Notes under the pieces: model-generated
Seen by the model: only the letters and a program-made list of their open reading frames with translations
Database searches by the model: none
What the model was told of the DNA's origin: nothing
From: Candidatus Colwellbacteria bacterium RIFCSPLOWO2_02_FULL_44_20b
GTDB lineage: Bacteria; Patescibacteriota; Minisyncoccia; UBA6257; Colwellbacteraceae
Assembly: GCA_001817765.1 (NCBI GenBank)
Contig: MHIZ01000021.1
Coordinates: forward strand, 1 to 20,627
Length of the DNA: 20,627 nucleotides
Direction: 5' to 3'
In this document: piece after piece, positions 1 to 6,292 of the stretch
Position numbering within the stretch: the stretch's first letter is position 1
Layout: each line of letters opens with the position of its first letter
Made by a program: the position numbers and the translations under genes

Positions 1-516
1 TCCGGTATTGATAAAGAGGGGAACGTTTACTTTGGCTCCGGTTTCAAGCTCCGCTACTTTTGTTCCGCCTTGCGCGGTATTACCCCGATCGTTCGGGGCG
101 GTTTCTTTAACCACTAAGTCCATCTTCGCCGGCAACTCAACATCAACAATCTTTTCCTTGAAAAGCATTACTCGAACCTCAGTGTTAGGTTTCAAAAATT
201 GACCCTTCGATCCAATCACTTCTTCACTAAGCAAGAATCGATTTTTTGGATCATTAAGATTAGAAAACCAAAATTCCCCGCGATGGTTATAAAGATATTT
301 GATAGATTTCCGCTCAATATCATTATCTAAATCTTCAAACTGATCGCTCTGGTGGAAGTTCCGTGAAATAATCTGACCATTCAAAAGATTTTTGATCTTG
401 GTTTGCATAACCGGTTTTCGCTGTTGCATACGAAGAAATGCCGCCTCAAGAACCTGATACGGCTGTTTCTCATATTCGAAGATAATCCCTGGTTTTAATT
501 CGTTATAACTAAGCAT
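1..516 (-). CDS. efp: Elongation factor P, 3' end beyond the window
   Basis: EF-P binds between the P and E sites and relieves ribosome stalling at proline runs. Reverse translation from the ATG at 516-514 gives 172 residues without a stop, beginning MLSYNELKPGIIFEYE; about 15 residues are missing compared with the usual 185-190. Family signatures seen are the N-terminal KOW-like domain, the stretch TKIKNLLNG, and the C-terminal OB-fold segments GNTAQGGTK and ETGAKVNVPLFINTG. The domain I loop that is normally KPGKG reads RMQQRKP (residues 29-35), so the usual modified lysine position aligns with Gln32. The gene is divergent from mnmA. A 16-bp palindrome is carried in frame near the distal end. 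The plus-strand ORF at 8-202 is a shadow of this gene. Confidence 0.93.
   Translation of the reverse strand, partial: MLSYNELKPGIIFEYEKQPYQVLEAAFLRMQQRKPVMQTKIKNLLNGQIISRNFHQSDQFEDLDNDIERKSIKYLYNHRGEFWFSNLNDPKNRFLLSEEVIGSKGQFLKPNTEVRVMLFKEKIVDVELPAKMDLVVKETAPNDRGNTAQGGTKVAELETGAKVNVPLFINTG
83..98. repeat. Small GC palindrome inside efp
   Basis: CCCCGATCGTTCGGGG is a 6-bp perfect inverted repeat around TCGT. It lies in the efp reading frame and encodes PNDRG in the linker before the conserved GNTAQGGTK segment. Its GC content differs from the surroundings. It may be one of the small dispersed palindromes seen elsewhere in the window, but only one copy is visible here. Confidence 0.4.
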
Positions 517-543
517 TGGAATATAATAAATAAGTCAAAAATA

Positions 544-568
544 AAGAAATCAGTGCTTGTGATTTCTT
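544..568. promoter_or_regulatory. 9-bp inverted repeat in the efp/mnmA divergent region
   Basis: AAGAAATCA (544-552) and TGATTTCTT (560-568) are perfect reverse complements with a 7-nt spacer. The right arm overlaps the proposed -35 box of mnmA. It could be a repressor site serving the divergent genes or a weak hairpin. No run of T follows on either strand, so a terminator role is less likely. Confidence 0.45.
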
Positions 569-586
569 ATTAAATCGTAGTATATA
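558..586 (+). promoter_or_regulatory. Putative mnmA promoter
   Basis: TTGTGA (558-563), 17-bp spacer, TATATA (581-586). Transcription would start near 593, only about 8 nt before the mnmA ATG, so the AGGA at 589-592 would be at most partly transcribed and the mRNA nearly leaderless. Confidence 0.45.
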
Positions 587-600
587 TCAGGAATATAAAA

Positions 601-1767
601 ATGGGAAGTCTGAAGAAAAAAACAGTTTACCCTGAGCAAAATCGGAGCCAAAGGGTTTACCCTGAGCAAAGCCGAAAGGTATTCGTAGGTCTCTCCGGAG
701 GCGTAGATTCATCGGTCGCCGCTTTGTTGTTAAAAAAAGAGGGCTACAACGTTGTTGGCATCCATTTGAAGTGTTGGAATGAAAACGGTTGCGACGAAAT
801 AGAAGCTGAATATGCCCGCCGCGTTGCCGAAGCGCTCAAGATTCCATTCTACACATTCGATCTCGAAAAAGAATACGAAGCAAAGGTAGTACGCTATATG
901 ATCAACGGTTATAAAAAGGGAATCACGCCGAATCCGGACGTAATGTGCAACCGCGAAATTAAATTCGGCTTATTCCTCAAAAAAGCGCTCGAACTCGGCG
1001 CCGACTATATCGCAACCGGCCACTACGTAAAACTCGCGAAAAAGGGAAGTAAATATGCGCTCATCGCCGCGAACGACAAAAACAAAGATCAGAGTTATTT
1101 CCTATGGACCCTCACGCAAAACGATTTAAAATACTGTCTTTTCCCAATCGGAGAATATAAAAAACCCGAGATACGAAAGATCGCAAAAAGAACAAAACTT
1201 CCAACCGCGGACAAAAAAGATTCGCAGGGGATTTGTTTTATCGGAAAGATTTCGGTGAGTGATTTCCTGAGAAAATATATCCCCATCAAAAAAGGAAATG
1301 TTATAACAAAAGAAGGGAAAATCATCGGCACGCACGACGGCGTGTATTTCTATACAATTGGCCAGCGCACCGGACTCGGTAATCTCAAAAAAGAAAAAGG
1401 GGAGATTGAATCAAAGCCGTACTACGTTGCAGGAAAAAACATAAAAAAGAACGAACTCATCGTTGTCCGCGGTGAAAACAATGAAACGCTCTACAAAAAA
1501 GAAGTAACCCTCACGAACGTAAATTTTATAACCCCCCATACTCAATACTCTATACCCGATACTGTGCTCGCCCGTGTCCGCTACCGTCAGCCATTAAGTA
1601 AGGCAAACTTCAAAAAAGTTGGTTCACGATACGAGTTAACATTCGAAAAACCGCAAAAGTTCGTAACTGTTGGACAATCAGCGGTATTCTATCAAAAAAA
1701 TCCCTCGGTAAACTCAGGACATCGCTCTGGTGAGCTCCGAATGCTCGGCGGAGGAATTATCGTTTGA
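601..1767 (+). CDS. mnmA: tRNA-specific 2-thiouridylase MnmA with repeat-encoded inserts
   Basis: MnmA adenylates and then thiolates U34 of the Lys, Glu and Gln tRNAs in the cytoplasm, using sulfur relayed from a cysteine desulfurase. The 388 residues show the PP-loop SGGVDSS (32-38), the motif ITPNPDVMCNREIKFG with the first catalytic Cys (C116), ATGHY, NKDQSYFLWTL, and ADKKDSQGICFIG with the second Cys (C212), then the C-terminal barrel. Residues 9-25 (VYPEQNRSQRVYPEQSR) sit between a normal short N terminus and KVFVGLSGG; they are encoded by two copies of a dispersed palindromic repeat. Near the C terminus NPSVNSGHRSGE is encoded by a degenerate copy in the opposite orientation. Both inserts keep the frame and the catalytic residues are intact, so the enzyme is probably functional. 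A start at 601 is the first ATG after the promoter. Confidence 0.95.
   Translation: MGSLKKKTVYPEQNRSQRVYPEQSRKVFVGLSGGVDSSVAALLLKKEGYNVVGIHLKCWNENGCDEIEAEYARRVAEALKIPFYTFDLEKEYEAKVVRYMINGYKKGITPNPDVMCNREIKFGLFLKKALELGADYIATGHYVKLAKKGSKYALIAANDKNKDQSYFLWTLTQNDLKYCLFPIGEYKKPEIRKIAKRTKLPTADKKDSQGICFIGKISVSDFLRKYIPIKKGNVITKEGKIIGTHDGVYFYTIGQRTGLGNLKKEKGEIESKPYYVAGKNIKKNELIVVRGENNETLYKKEVTLTNVNFITPHTQYSIPDTVLARVRYRQPLSKANFKKVGSRYELTFEKPQKFVTVGQSAVFYQKNPSVNSGHRSGELRMLGGGIIV
625..679 (+). repeat. Tandem copy of dispersed repeat in the mnmA 5' end
   Basis: The 16-bp unit GTTTACCCTGAGCAAA occurs at 625-640 and again at 655-670 (30-bp period). Each is followed by a variant of the right half (ATCGGAGCCAAAGGG, then GCCGAAAGG). 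Together they resemble the pattern CCCTGAGCAAAGTCGAAGGG, which I recall as common in CPR genomes. In the mnmA frame this reads VYPEQ twice. Confidence 0.75.
1702..1720 (-). repeat. Degenerate repeat copy in the mnmA 3' end
   Basis: CCCTCGGTAAACTCAGGAC is the reverse-orientation form of the same element (compare CCCTTCGGCAAACTCAGGG in aspS). It is in frame and encodes PSVNSG. Confidence 0.6.
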
Positions 1768-1768
1768 T

Positions 1769-1797
1769 TTGACAGATAAAATCAGGAAGAGTAAATT
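1769..1797 (+). promoter_or_regulatory. Promoter of ncRNA A
   Basis: TTGACA (1769-1774), 17-bp spacer, TAAATT (1792-1797), starting two bases after the mnmA stop. The same -35/spacer/-10 combination precedes ncRNA D. No protein gene follows, only a structured segment and a terminator. Confidence 0.65.
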
Positions 1798-1803
1798 CCT
1801 CTT

Positions 1804-2019
1804 AGCCCTTTAAAAGGCCCTAATAACTACATAGAGCGGTTTCTTTCTAGGGAGCCGTCCTTTACAAGGGAAAAAAGACACTGGTTCAGGCATAAGTCGT
1901 GCCCAGGACTCACAATTTTATTAGTCGAAAGTTAGAAAAGTAGAGTAGTAAGTAGTTTTCGTTTCTCTATGTAGTAGTATGGTTGTCCAATCCCCCCACG
2001 GCTGGGGGATTTTCGTTTT
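1804..2019 (+). ncRNA. Candidate structured ncRNA A
   Basis: About 215 nt between a consensus-like promoter and a strong terminator with no credible ORF. An 11-bp perfect long-range helix pairs ACTACATAGAG (1826-1836) with CTCTATGTAGT (1965-1975). Inside it are TTTCTA (1844-1849) with TAGAAA (1933-1938), a small CCTT/AAGG hairpin near 1859-1872, and a GGCA/TGCC hairpin closed by CTG/CAG near 1882-1905. This nested layout suggests a stable RNA. I could not match it to tmRNA, RNase P RNA, SRP RNA or a known riboswitch by eye, so the family is unknown. Confidence 0.5.
1989..2019 (+). terminator. Rho-independent terminator of ncRNA A
   Basis: AATCCCCC (1989-1996), 7-nt loop, GGGGGATT (2004-2011), followed by TTTTCGTTTT. 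The stem is 8 bp and GC-rich with a T-rich tail. Confidence 0.85.
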
Positions 2020-2041
2020 CTAGGGACAAATTAAGGGTCTA

Positions 2042-2069
2042 TTGACAAAAATAAATACTATGATATAGT
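2042..2069 (+). promoter_or_regulatory. Promoter of ncRNA B
   Basis: TTGACA (2042-2047), 16-bp spacer, TATAGT (2064-2069), with an extended -10 TG at 2061-2062. This is among the best promoter matches in the window, and no protein gene lies within the next 400 bases. Confidence 0.7.
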
Positions 2070-2075
2070 ATCTAT

Positions 2076-2456
2076 GCTCTTTAAGAAGAGGATGTATACA
2101 GGACGAAGCGACAGAAGATGTTGCTTATGACCTGCTATATGGGTTGTATAAACGTTCAATTCCGAATAGGAAGAAAACGATCAACTAAAGGGCTATCGAG
2201 GACGCAACTCGAAGAGCCCACGCCGAATGGACCACTATCATACTGCAAAGTACTGATGGTTCTTCTGCAGAAGATTTCATACCTCGATAGTCGTTTCTTG
2301 TGGAGTAAAGCGCGGAACTCTTTTTAACCCGAACGTTTAGAGTTGAATCGCCTCCAAAGAACGAAACTTTCGACCACCCATATAGAGCCAGGATTTTCTC
2401 CTCTTTGTTGATCAGAGGAGATTGAAGGAGAGGGCAATCAAAACGCCCTCTTTTTG
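2076..2456 (+). ncRNA. Candidate structured ncRNA B, about 380 nt
   Basis: A long non-coding stretch with its own promoter and terminator. It shows nested long-range helices, all perfect: CTATATGGG (2135-2143) with CCCATATAG (2377-2385); AAACGTTC (2150-2157) with GAACGTTT (2331-2338); TTCCG (2160-2164) with CGGAA (2313-2317); CTATCGAGG (2193-2201) with CCTCGATAG (2282-2290). An 8-bp local hairpin near 2397-2421 (TCTCCTCT/AGAGGAGA) precedes the terminator. A competing local hairpin at 2190-2219 (GGGCT..CGAG/CTCG..AGCCC) uses part of the fourth helix. Length would suit RNase P RNA or tmRNA, but their conserved sequences are not in the right order, so it is left unnamed. The 69-codon ORF at 2118-2327 has no protein-like composition and is considered fortuitous. 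Confidence 0.6.
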
Positions 2457-2460
2457 TTTT
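2429..2460 (+). terminator. Rho-independent terminator of ncRNA B
   Basis: AGAGGGC (2429-2435), 9-nt loop, GCCCTCT (2445-2451), then TTTTTGTTTT. Confidence 0.85.
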
Positions 2461-2480
2461 CTAAAAAAGGAACATATAAT
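2452..2480 (+). promoter_or_regulatory. Putative comEC promoter in the terminator T-tract
   Basis: A perfect TATAAT (2475-2480) follows a T-rich -35 region (TTTTGT/TTGTTT, 2452-2459) lying in the tail of terminator B. Transcription would begin at about 2487, almost on the ATG at 2488, which implies a leaderless message and argues against a start at 2422. Confidence 0.5.
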
Positions 2481-2487
2481 CCAAACA

Positions 2488-3798
2488 ATGCGAATTCACG
2501 ACATTGTCTTCTGGATCTCCACCTTTTTCTTAATCGGCGTCGCGCTGGGAAGTCTCAACGTAAACGGCTGGCTTATCACGATAATTGTTCTAGGAATTGC
2601 TGGTGGAAAAATAACCTACGGTTTTCTCAAAAAGAACAAAAAAGAAATTATTCTTGGTACACTAGGGTTTTTTATCCTCATTGGCTCATTTTACTTTCAC
2701 ATCTACACTGCGGCGACAAAAGAAAAAGTCGCGCTCGATGAAAAAATAAGTTTTGAGGGAATCATAATCAAAGAACCGAAACAGAAAATAAAAGTTCAAG
2801 AACTTACATTTAAACTCGAGCCGCCGCTTAAAGGAGAAATAACCGCGTATCTTGATCCATATCCTGAATACCATTACGGAGATAAGTTAAAACTCGAAGG
2901 AATCATCAAAAAATCATCAAGCAGCGACCGCCTCATTGCAGGGTTTCCAAAAGTAATAAGTAAAGAAGGTGGATACGGAAACCAATTTAAAGAAAAACTA
3001 TTTACATTCAAAAATAAAGTCCTAAATGTATTTCGCGAAACATTAAGTCCGGAAGAGTCTGCGCTTGTTGCTGGTCTCACCTTCGGGGAACAAAGTGAGT
3101 TTAGTGAAAGATTTAAAGAAGCGTTGAAAGGTACAGGCACAAGCCATATCGTTGCTTTATCGGGGTATAACATCACGATTGTCGCGACCGTCGTCTCGCT
3201 TCTTCTTGGATATTTCATAAAAAGACAAAAGGCGTTTTATATAACAATTCTCGTCATCATCGGCTTTGTCGTAATGACAGGCGCCGAAGCATCAATCGTC
3301 CGCGCCGCTATTATGGGTATCATCGCGATGCTCGCGATGCAAAGCGGACGAATTTATAGTTTTAGAAACGCAATCGTAATTGCCGCGACCGTAATGGTTG
3401 TCGTAAATCCTAAAGTGCTTCTATTCGACGCCGGTTTTCAGCTTTCATTCGCCGCGCTTCTCGGAATCGTGTACTTAAAGCCATACATAGATAAACTCTT
3501 TCGAAAAAACCCCGAAACAGAAAGTACGCTGAATTGGAAAGAAAATCTAACAACAACGCTTTCAGCTCAACTCGCCACAATGCCGATTGTCTGGTTTACG
3601 TTTAAAGCTGTTACGCCATTCGCCTTTATCCCAAACCTTCTCGTTCTTGAAGCAGTTCCATTTACGATGGCGCTTGGCTTCATAACCGGCTTTGTGGGAT
3701 TATGGTCGTATCATCTGGCGTTAATTCTAAGTTGGCCATTAAAACTTCTGCTCGAATACGAAATTCAAATCATTAACCTCCTCAGTAAAATCCTATGA
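2488..3798 (+). CDS. comEC: ComEC/Rec2-type DNA uptake channel, membrane part
   Basis: The protein is predicted to form the inner-membrane channel that takes single-stranded DNA into the cytoplasm during natural transformation. From the ATG at 2488 it is 436 residues: two N-terminal membrane helices, a small soluble OB-like region (about residues 80-160), and then the competence domain with GTGTSHIVALSGYNITIVA followed by several hydrophobic helices and RAAIMGIIAMLA. The family's C-terminal metallo-beta-lactamase domain is absent and is encoded by the next gene, which overlaps by 4 nt (ATGA). An in-frame TTG or ATG upstream at 2422 would place the terminator of ncRNA B inside the gene, so 2488 is preferred. 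CPR cells are often proposed to depend on DNA uptake; that role is inferred here. Confidence 0.88.
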   Translation: MRIHDIVFWISTFFLIGVALGSLNVNGWLITIIVLGIAGGKITYGFLKKNKKEIILGTLGFFILIGSFYFHIYTAATKEKVALDEKISFEGIIIKEPKQKIKVQELTFKLEPPLKGEITAYLDPYPEYHYGDKLKLEGIIKKSSSSDRLIAGFPKVISKEGGYGNQFKEKLFTFKNKVLNVFRETLSPEESALVAGLTFGEQSEFSERFKEALKGTGTSHIVALSGYNITIVATVVSLLLGYFIKRQKAFYITILVIIGFVVMTGAEASIVRAAIMGIIAMLAMQSGRIYSFRNAIVIAATVMVVVNPKVLLFDAGFQLSFAALLGIVYLKPYIDKLFRKNPETESTLNWKENLTTTLSAQLATMPIVWFTFKAVTPFAFIPNLLVLEAVPFTMALGFITGFVGLWSYHLALILSWPLKLLLEYEIQIINLLSKIL

Positions 3799-4646
3799 GT
3801 AAAAAGGAAAAAATTCTACTGACACTCCTTATAGCCGCGAATCTTTTTGTCTGGATAAATATCGCGGGCGAGAGAAAAGTCGAGGCGCTTAATCTTTATT
3901 TTCTCGATGTCGGACAAGGTGACAGCTCACTCGCGATTCTCCCTGGCAATGTAAAAATTCTAACCGATGGCGGTCCCGATAAAAGCGTACTCTACGAACT
4001 AGCAGAAGTTCTCTCGACGACTGATAGGTATATAGACATAATCGCCGTTACACACGCGCAAAAAGATCATTTCTACGGACTAATTGACGTTTTAAAGCGC
4101 TACAAAGTCGGCACGATTCTCTGGAGCGGAAGAGATGGGGAAATCGAAAGCTGGAATGAATTTAAAAGAATTGCGAAAGAAAAAAACGTGCCAATGATAA
4201 TTATAGACGAAGCCGATCAAGTGAAATATAAAGAGAGTACACTTACGATTCTTTCTCCCGATGTGCGTCTTCTCAACAACAAAGAAATTAACGAATCCTC
4301 ACTCGTAACGTTTCTTGAAAGTGAAGGAGTAAAAATACTAGGGACTGGAGATATTGGAACAGACACGGAAAAATACCTCACAAAGAAGTACGATCTTGAT
4401 ATTGATATTTTGAAAGTCCCGCATCACGGTTCAAAATATTCTTCAAGCAAAGAATTCTTGAGCGAAGCAACGCCCGCGCTCTCAGTTATCCAAGTCGGCA
4501 AAAATAGTTATGGTCATCCAACAAAAGATGCGCTCAGTCGTCTCGCAAACATTGCGGCAAGCGTTTATCGCAACGACAAAAATGGTCGGATCCACCTTGA
4601 GATAGAGAACAGAGTTATAAAGATATTCGAAGAGTCAAACTATTAA
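3795..4646 (+). CDS. ComEC-type metallo-beta-lactamase domain protein
   Basis: This is the detached C-terminal half of ComEC, a predicted metallo-hydrolase or nuclease facing the outside of the membrane. The 283 residues start with one membrane helix (about residues 6-24), then LYFLDVGQGDSSLAILP, TDGGPDKS, the metal motif THAQKDH, TGDIG, and VPHHGSKYSSS. The metal motif is HxxxDH without the middle His, as is usual for ComEC (typically HPDADH) in contrast to HxHxDH enzymes. The start overlaps the comEC stop by four bases, indicating translational coupling and a joint function. A 219-nt AT-rich gap separates it from aspS. Confidence 0.88.
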   Translation: MSKKEKILLTLLIAANLFVWINIAGERKVEALNLYFLDVGQGDSSLAILPGNVKILTDGGPDKSVLYELAEVLSTTDRYIDIIAVTHAQKDHFYGLIDVLKRYKVGTILWSGRDGEIESWNEFKRIAKEKNVPMIIIDEADQVKYKESTLTILSPDVRLLNNKEINESSLVTFLESEGVKILGTGDIGTDTEKYLTKKYDLDIDILKVPHHGSKYSSSKEFLSEATPALSVIQVGKNSYGHPTKDALSRLANIAASVYRNDKNGRIHLEIENRVIKIFEESNY

Positions 4647-4865
4647 AGATAAAAACAAAATTGCTTAAAATCAACAGAGAAAGAATCAGGGATGAAGTAA
4701 CTAAATAAAATATAAAATACCCTATATATCAAAATACGCTATAGCAGATTCTGATATATGATAAAAAGCATATATAGAGAAAGAAAGTAGAAAAAGTTAA
4801 AAAATCTACATTTTGCATTCTTGGATTTTGGGGTGTAAAATCCAAAAAGCTAACCAAGTACTAAT
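4647..4865. other. AT-rich intergenic region before aspS
   Basis: No gene seen. It contains overlapping inverted repeats: CTATATAT near 4723 with ATATATAG near 4771, and TATATCA with TGATATA enclosed between them, which could form a weak 3' hairpin for the comEC unit. The aspS promoter is at the right end. Confidence 0.4.
4813..4843 (+). promoter_or_regulatory. aspS promoter overlapped by an inverted repeat
   Basis: TTGCAT (4813-4818), 17-bp spacer, TAAAAT (4836-4841). A 7-bp perfect inverted repeat GGATTTT (4823-4829) / AAAATCC (4837-4843) covers the spacer and the -10 box, which would suit an operator. Predicted start near 4848, 18 nt before the ATG; no Shine-Dalgarno sequence precedes the start. 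Confidence 0.55.
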
Positions 4866-6284
4866 ATGAGAACACTAACGAGCGAACTGGGGGAATATGT
4901 CGGAAAAGAAGTCGAATGTGCCGGATGGGTAGATGTACGACGTGATCACGGCAAAATCATCTTCGTTGACCTCCGTGATCGAAGCGGCACGGTTCAATTG
5001 GTATTTATCCCAAACGACAAAGAAACCTACGAAAAGGCGAGCAAACTCCGTTCTGAATGGGTAATCAAAATAAAAGGCGAGGTAAAAGAACGACCCGCTA
5101 ATATGGTGAACCCAAACATCCCGACCGGAAAAATTGAGATTCCTGTAACATCGCTCGAGATCTTAAGCGAATCCGAGGCAATGCCGTTTGAAGTAAGCGG
5201 CGACGGAATAGAAATCAACGAAGAAGTACGAATGAAATATCGCTATCTCGATCTTCGCCGCTCACGGCTTCAAAGAAATCTTCGCAATCGCTCGAAAGTT
5301 ACAAAATTCGTCCGCGACTTTTTTATTGAAAACGGATTTACCGAAATCGAAACCCCGGATATTTCAAAATCAACCCCAGAAGGCGCGCGCGACTATCTGG
5401 TGCCTTCTCGTGTCTACCCCGGCAAGTTCTACGCGCTTCCGCAATCACCTCAGCAATATAAACAGCTTTTGATGGTTGCTGGTCTTGAACGCTACTTCCA
5501 ATTCGCGCGCTGTTTCAGAGATGAAGACACCCGCGGCGACCGCCAACCGGAGTTTACCCAACTCGACTTGGAAATGAGTTTCGTTGCTCAGGAAGATGTA
5601 ATGGCAATCAACGAAGAAGCGCTCATTAAACTTGTTGAAACGCTCTATCCCGAAAAGAAAATCCAAGAAAAACCGTTTCCTCGTATTACCTATAAGGAAG
5701 CGATGGAAAAATACAAAACCGATCGCCCCGATGTTCGTAAGGACAAGAACGATCCAAATCTTCTCGCGTTTTGCTGGGTTGTTGATTTTCCGTTCTTCGA
5801 AAAAACTGACCCTTCGGCAAACTCAGGGCAAGTGAGCGGATGGACCTTTACGCACAACCCATTCTCACTGCCAAAACCGGAATTTATAAACGATCATCTC
5901 GCCGGAACAAACATCGAAACAATTCTCACAACACAATACGACATTGTGATGAACGGCTACGAAATCGGTGGGGGTAGTATTCGTGCTTACACGCCGGAAC
6001 TTTTAAAAGCCACCTTCAAAACAATGGGTTTTGCCGAAGAACGAATGCAGAAAAACTTCGGCCATATGTTGAAAGCACTTGCAATGGGCGCACCTCCGCA
6101 CGGCGGCATTGCCTGGGGTTTCGATCGCTTGATGATGCTACTTCAAAACGAACCAAACATCCGCGAAGTCATCGCATTCCCAAAAACAGGGGACGGCAGA
6201 GACCTATTGATGGACGGCCCCTCCGAAGTAGACGAATCCCAACTCAAAGAACTTCACATCAAACTCCTCGAACCCAAAAAGTAA
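4866..6284 (+). CDS. aspS: Aspartyl-tRNA synthetase lacking the GAD domain
   Basis: This class IIb synthetase charges tRNA-Asp, possibly also tRNA-Asn if the organism uses the transamidation route. The 472 residues begin with the OB-fold anticodon-binding domain (GWVDVRRDHGKIIFVDLRD). The class II core shows motif 1 around FFIENGFTEIETP, SPQQYKQ, motif 2 FARCFRDEDTRGDRQPEF, and motif 3 GIAWGFDRLMMLL. Bacterial AspRS is normally about 590 residues; here the sequence passes from DRPDVRK (286-292) through a few residues to LAFCWVVDFP, so the roughly 100-130-residue GAD insertion is gone. Residues 316-324 (PSANSGQVS) are encoded by a dispersed repeat copy. All catalytic motifs are present. Confidence 0.95.
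   Translation: MRTLTSELGEYVGKEVECAGWVDVRRDHGKIIFVDLRDRSGTVQLVFIPNDKETYEKASKLRSEWVIKIKGEVKERPANMVNPNIPTGKIEIPVTSLEILSESEAMPFEVSGDGIEINEEVRMKYRYLDLRRSRLQRNLRNRSKVTKFVRDFFIENGFTEIETPDISKSTPEGARDYLVPSRVYPGKFYALPQSPQQYKQLLMVAGLERYFQFARCFRDEDTRGDRQPEFTQLDLEMSFVAQEDVMAINEEALIKLVETLYPEKKIQEKPFPRITYKEAMEKYKTDRPDVRKDKNDPNLLAFCWVVDFPFFEKTDPSANSGQVSGWTFTHNPFSLPKPEFINDHLAGTNIETILTTQYDIVMNGYEIGGGSIRAYTPELLKATFKTMGFAEERMQKNFGHMLKALAMGAPPHGGIAWGFDRLMMLLQNEPNIREVIAFPKTGDGRDLLMDGPSEVDESQLKELHIKLLEPKK
5810..5839 (-). repeat. Dispersed repeat copy inside aspS
   Basis: CCCTTCGGCAAACTCAGGG followed by CAAGTGAGCGG matches the reverse orientation of the elements in mnmA. It is in frame (PSANSGQVSG) and sits in a surface loop between WVVDFPFF and WTFTHNPF, where other AspRSs have a variable acidic loop. 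Confidence 0.75.
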
Positions 6285-6292
6285 AGAATACT

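Noticed and set aside
625..679. CRISPR-like short direct repeat
   Set aside because: Only two units, 30-bp period, within a coding frame, no cas genes, and they match a dispersed palindromic element.
1804..2019. ncRNA A as SRP 4.5S RNA
   Set aside because: The conserved apical GGAA/AGCAGCC-type sequence of SRP RNA is absent.
2111..2131. ACAGAA followed by GCTTAT at the start of ncRNA B, similar to the conserved 3' region of RNase P RNA
   Set aside because: In RNase P RNA this block is near the 3' end and needs a partner GAGGAAAGTCC-like block upstream; none is found on either side. A permuted form could not be supported by eye.
2118..2327. 69-codon ORF inside ncRNA B
   Set aside because: Composition is not protein-like and helices of the RNA run through it; no ribosome binding site.
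2422..2487. Upstream start for comEC
   Set aside because: It would place the ncRNA B terminator and a TATAAT promoter box inside the coding sequence.
3795..3798. Frameshift splitting comEC
   Set aside because: The second ORF has its own start, an N-terminal membrane helix and a 4-nt ATGA overlap, so two separate proteins are more likely than a broken gene.
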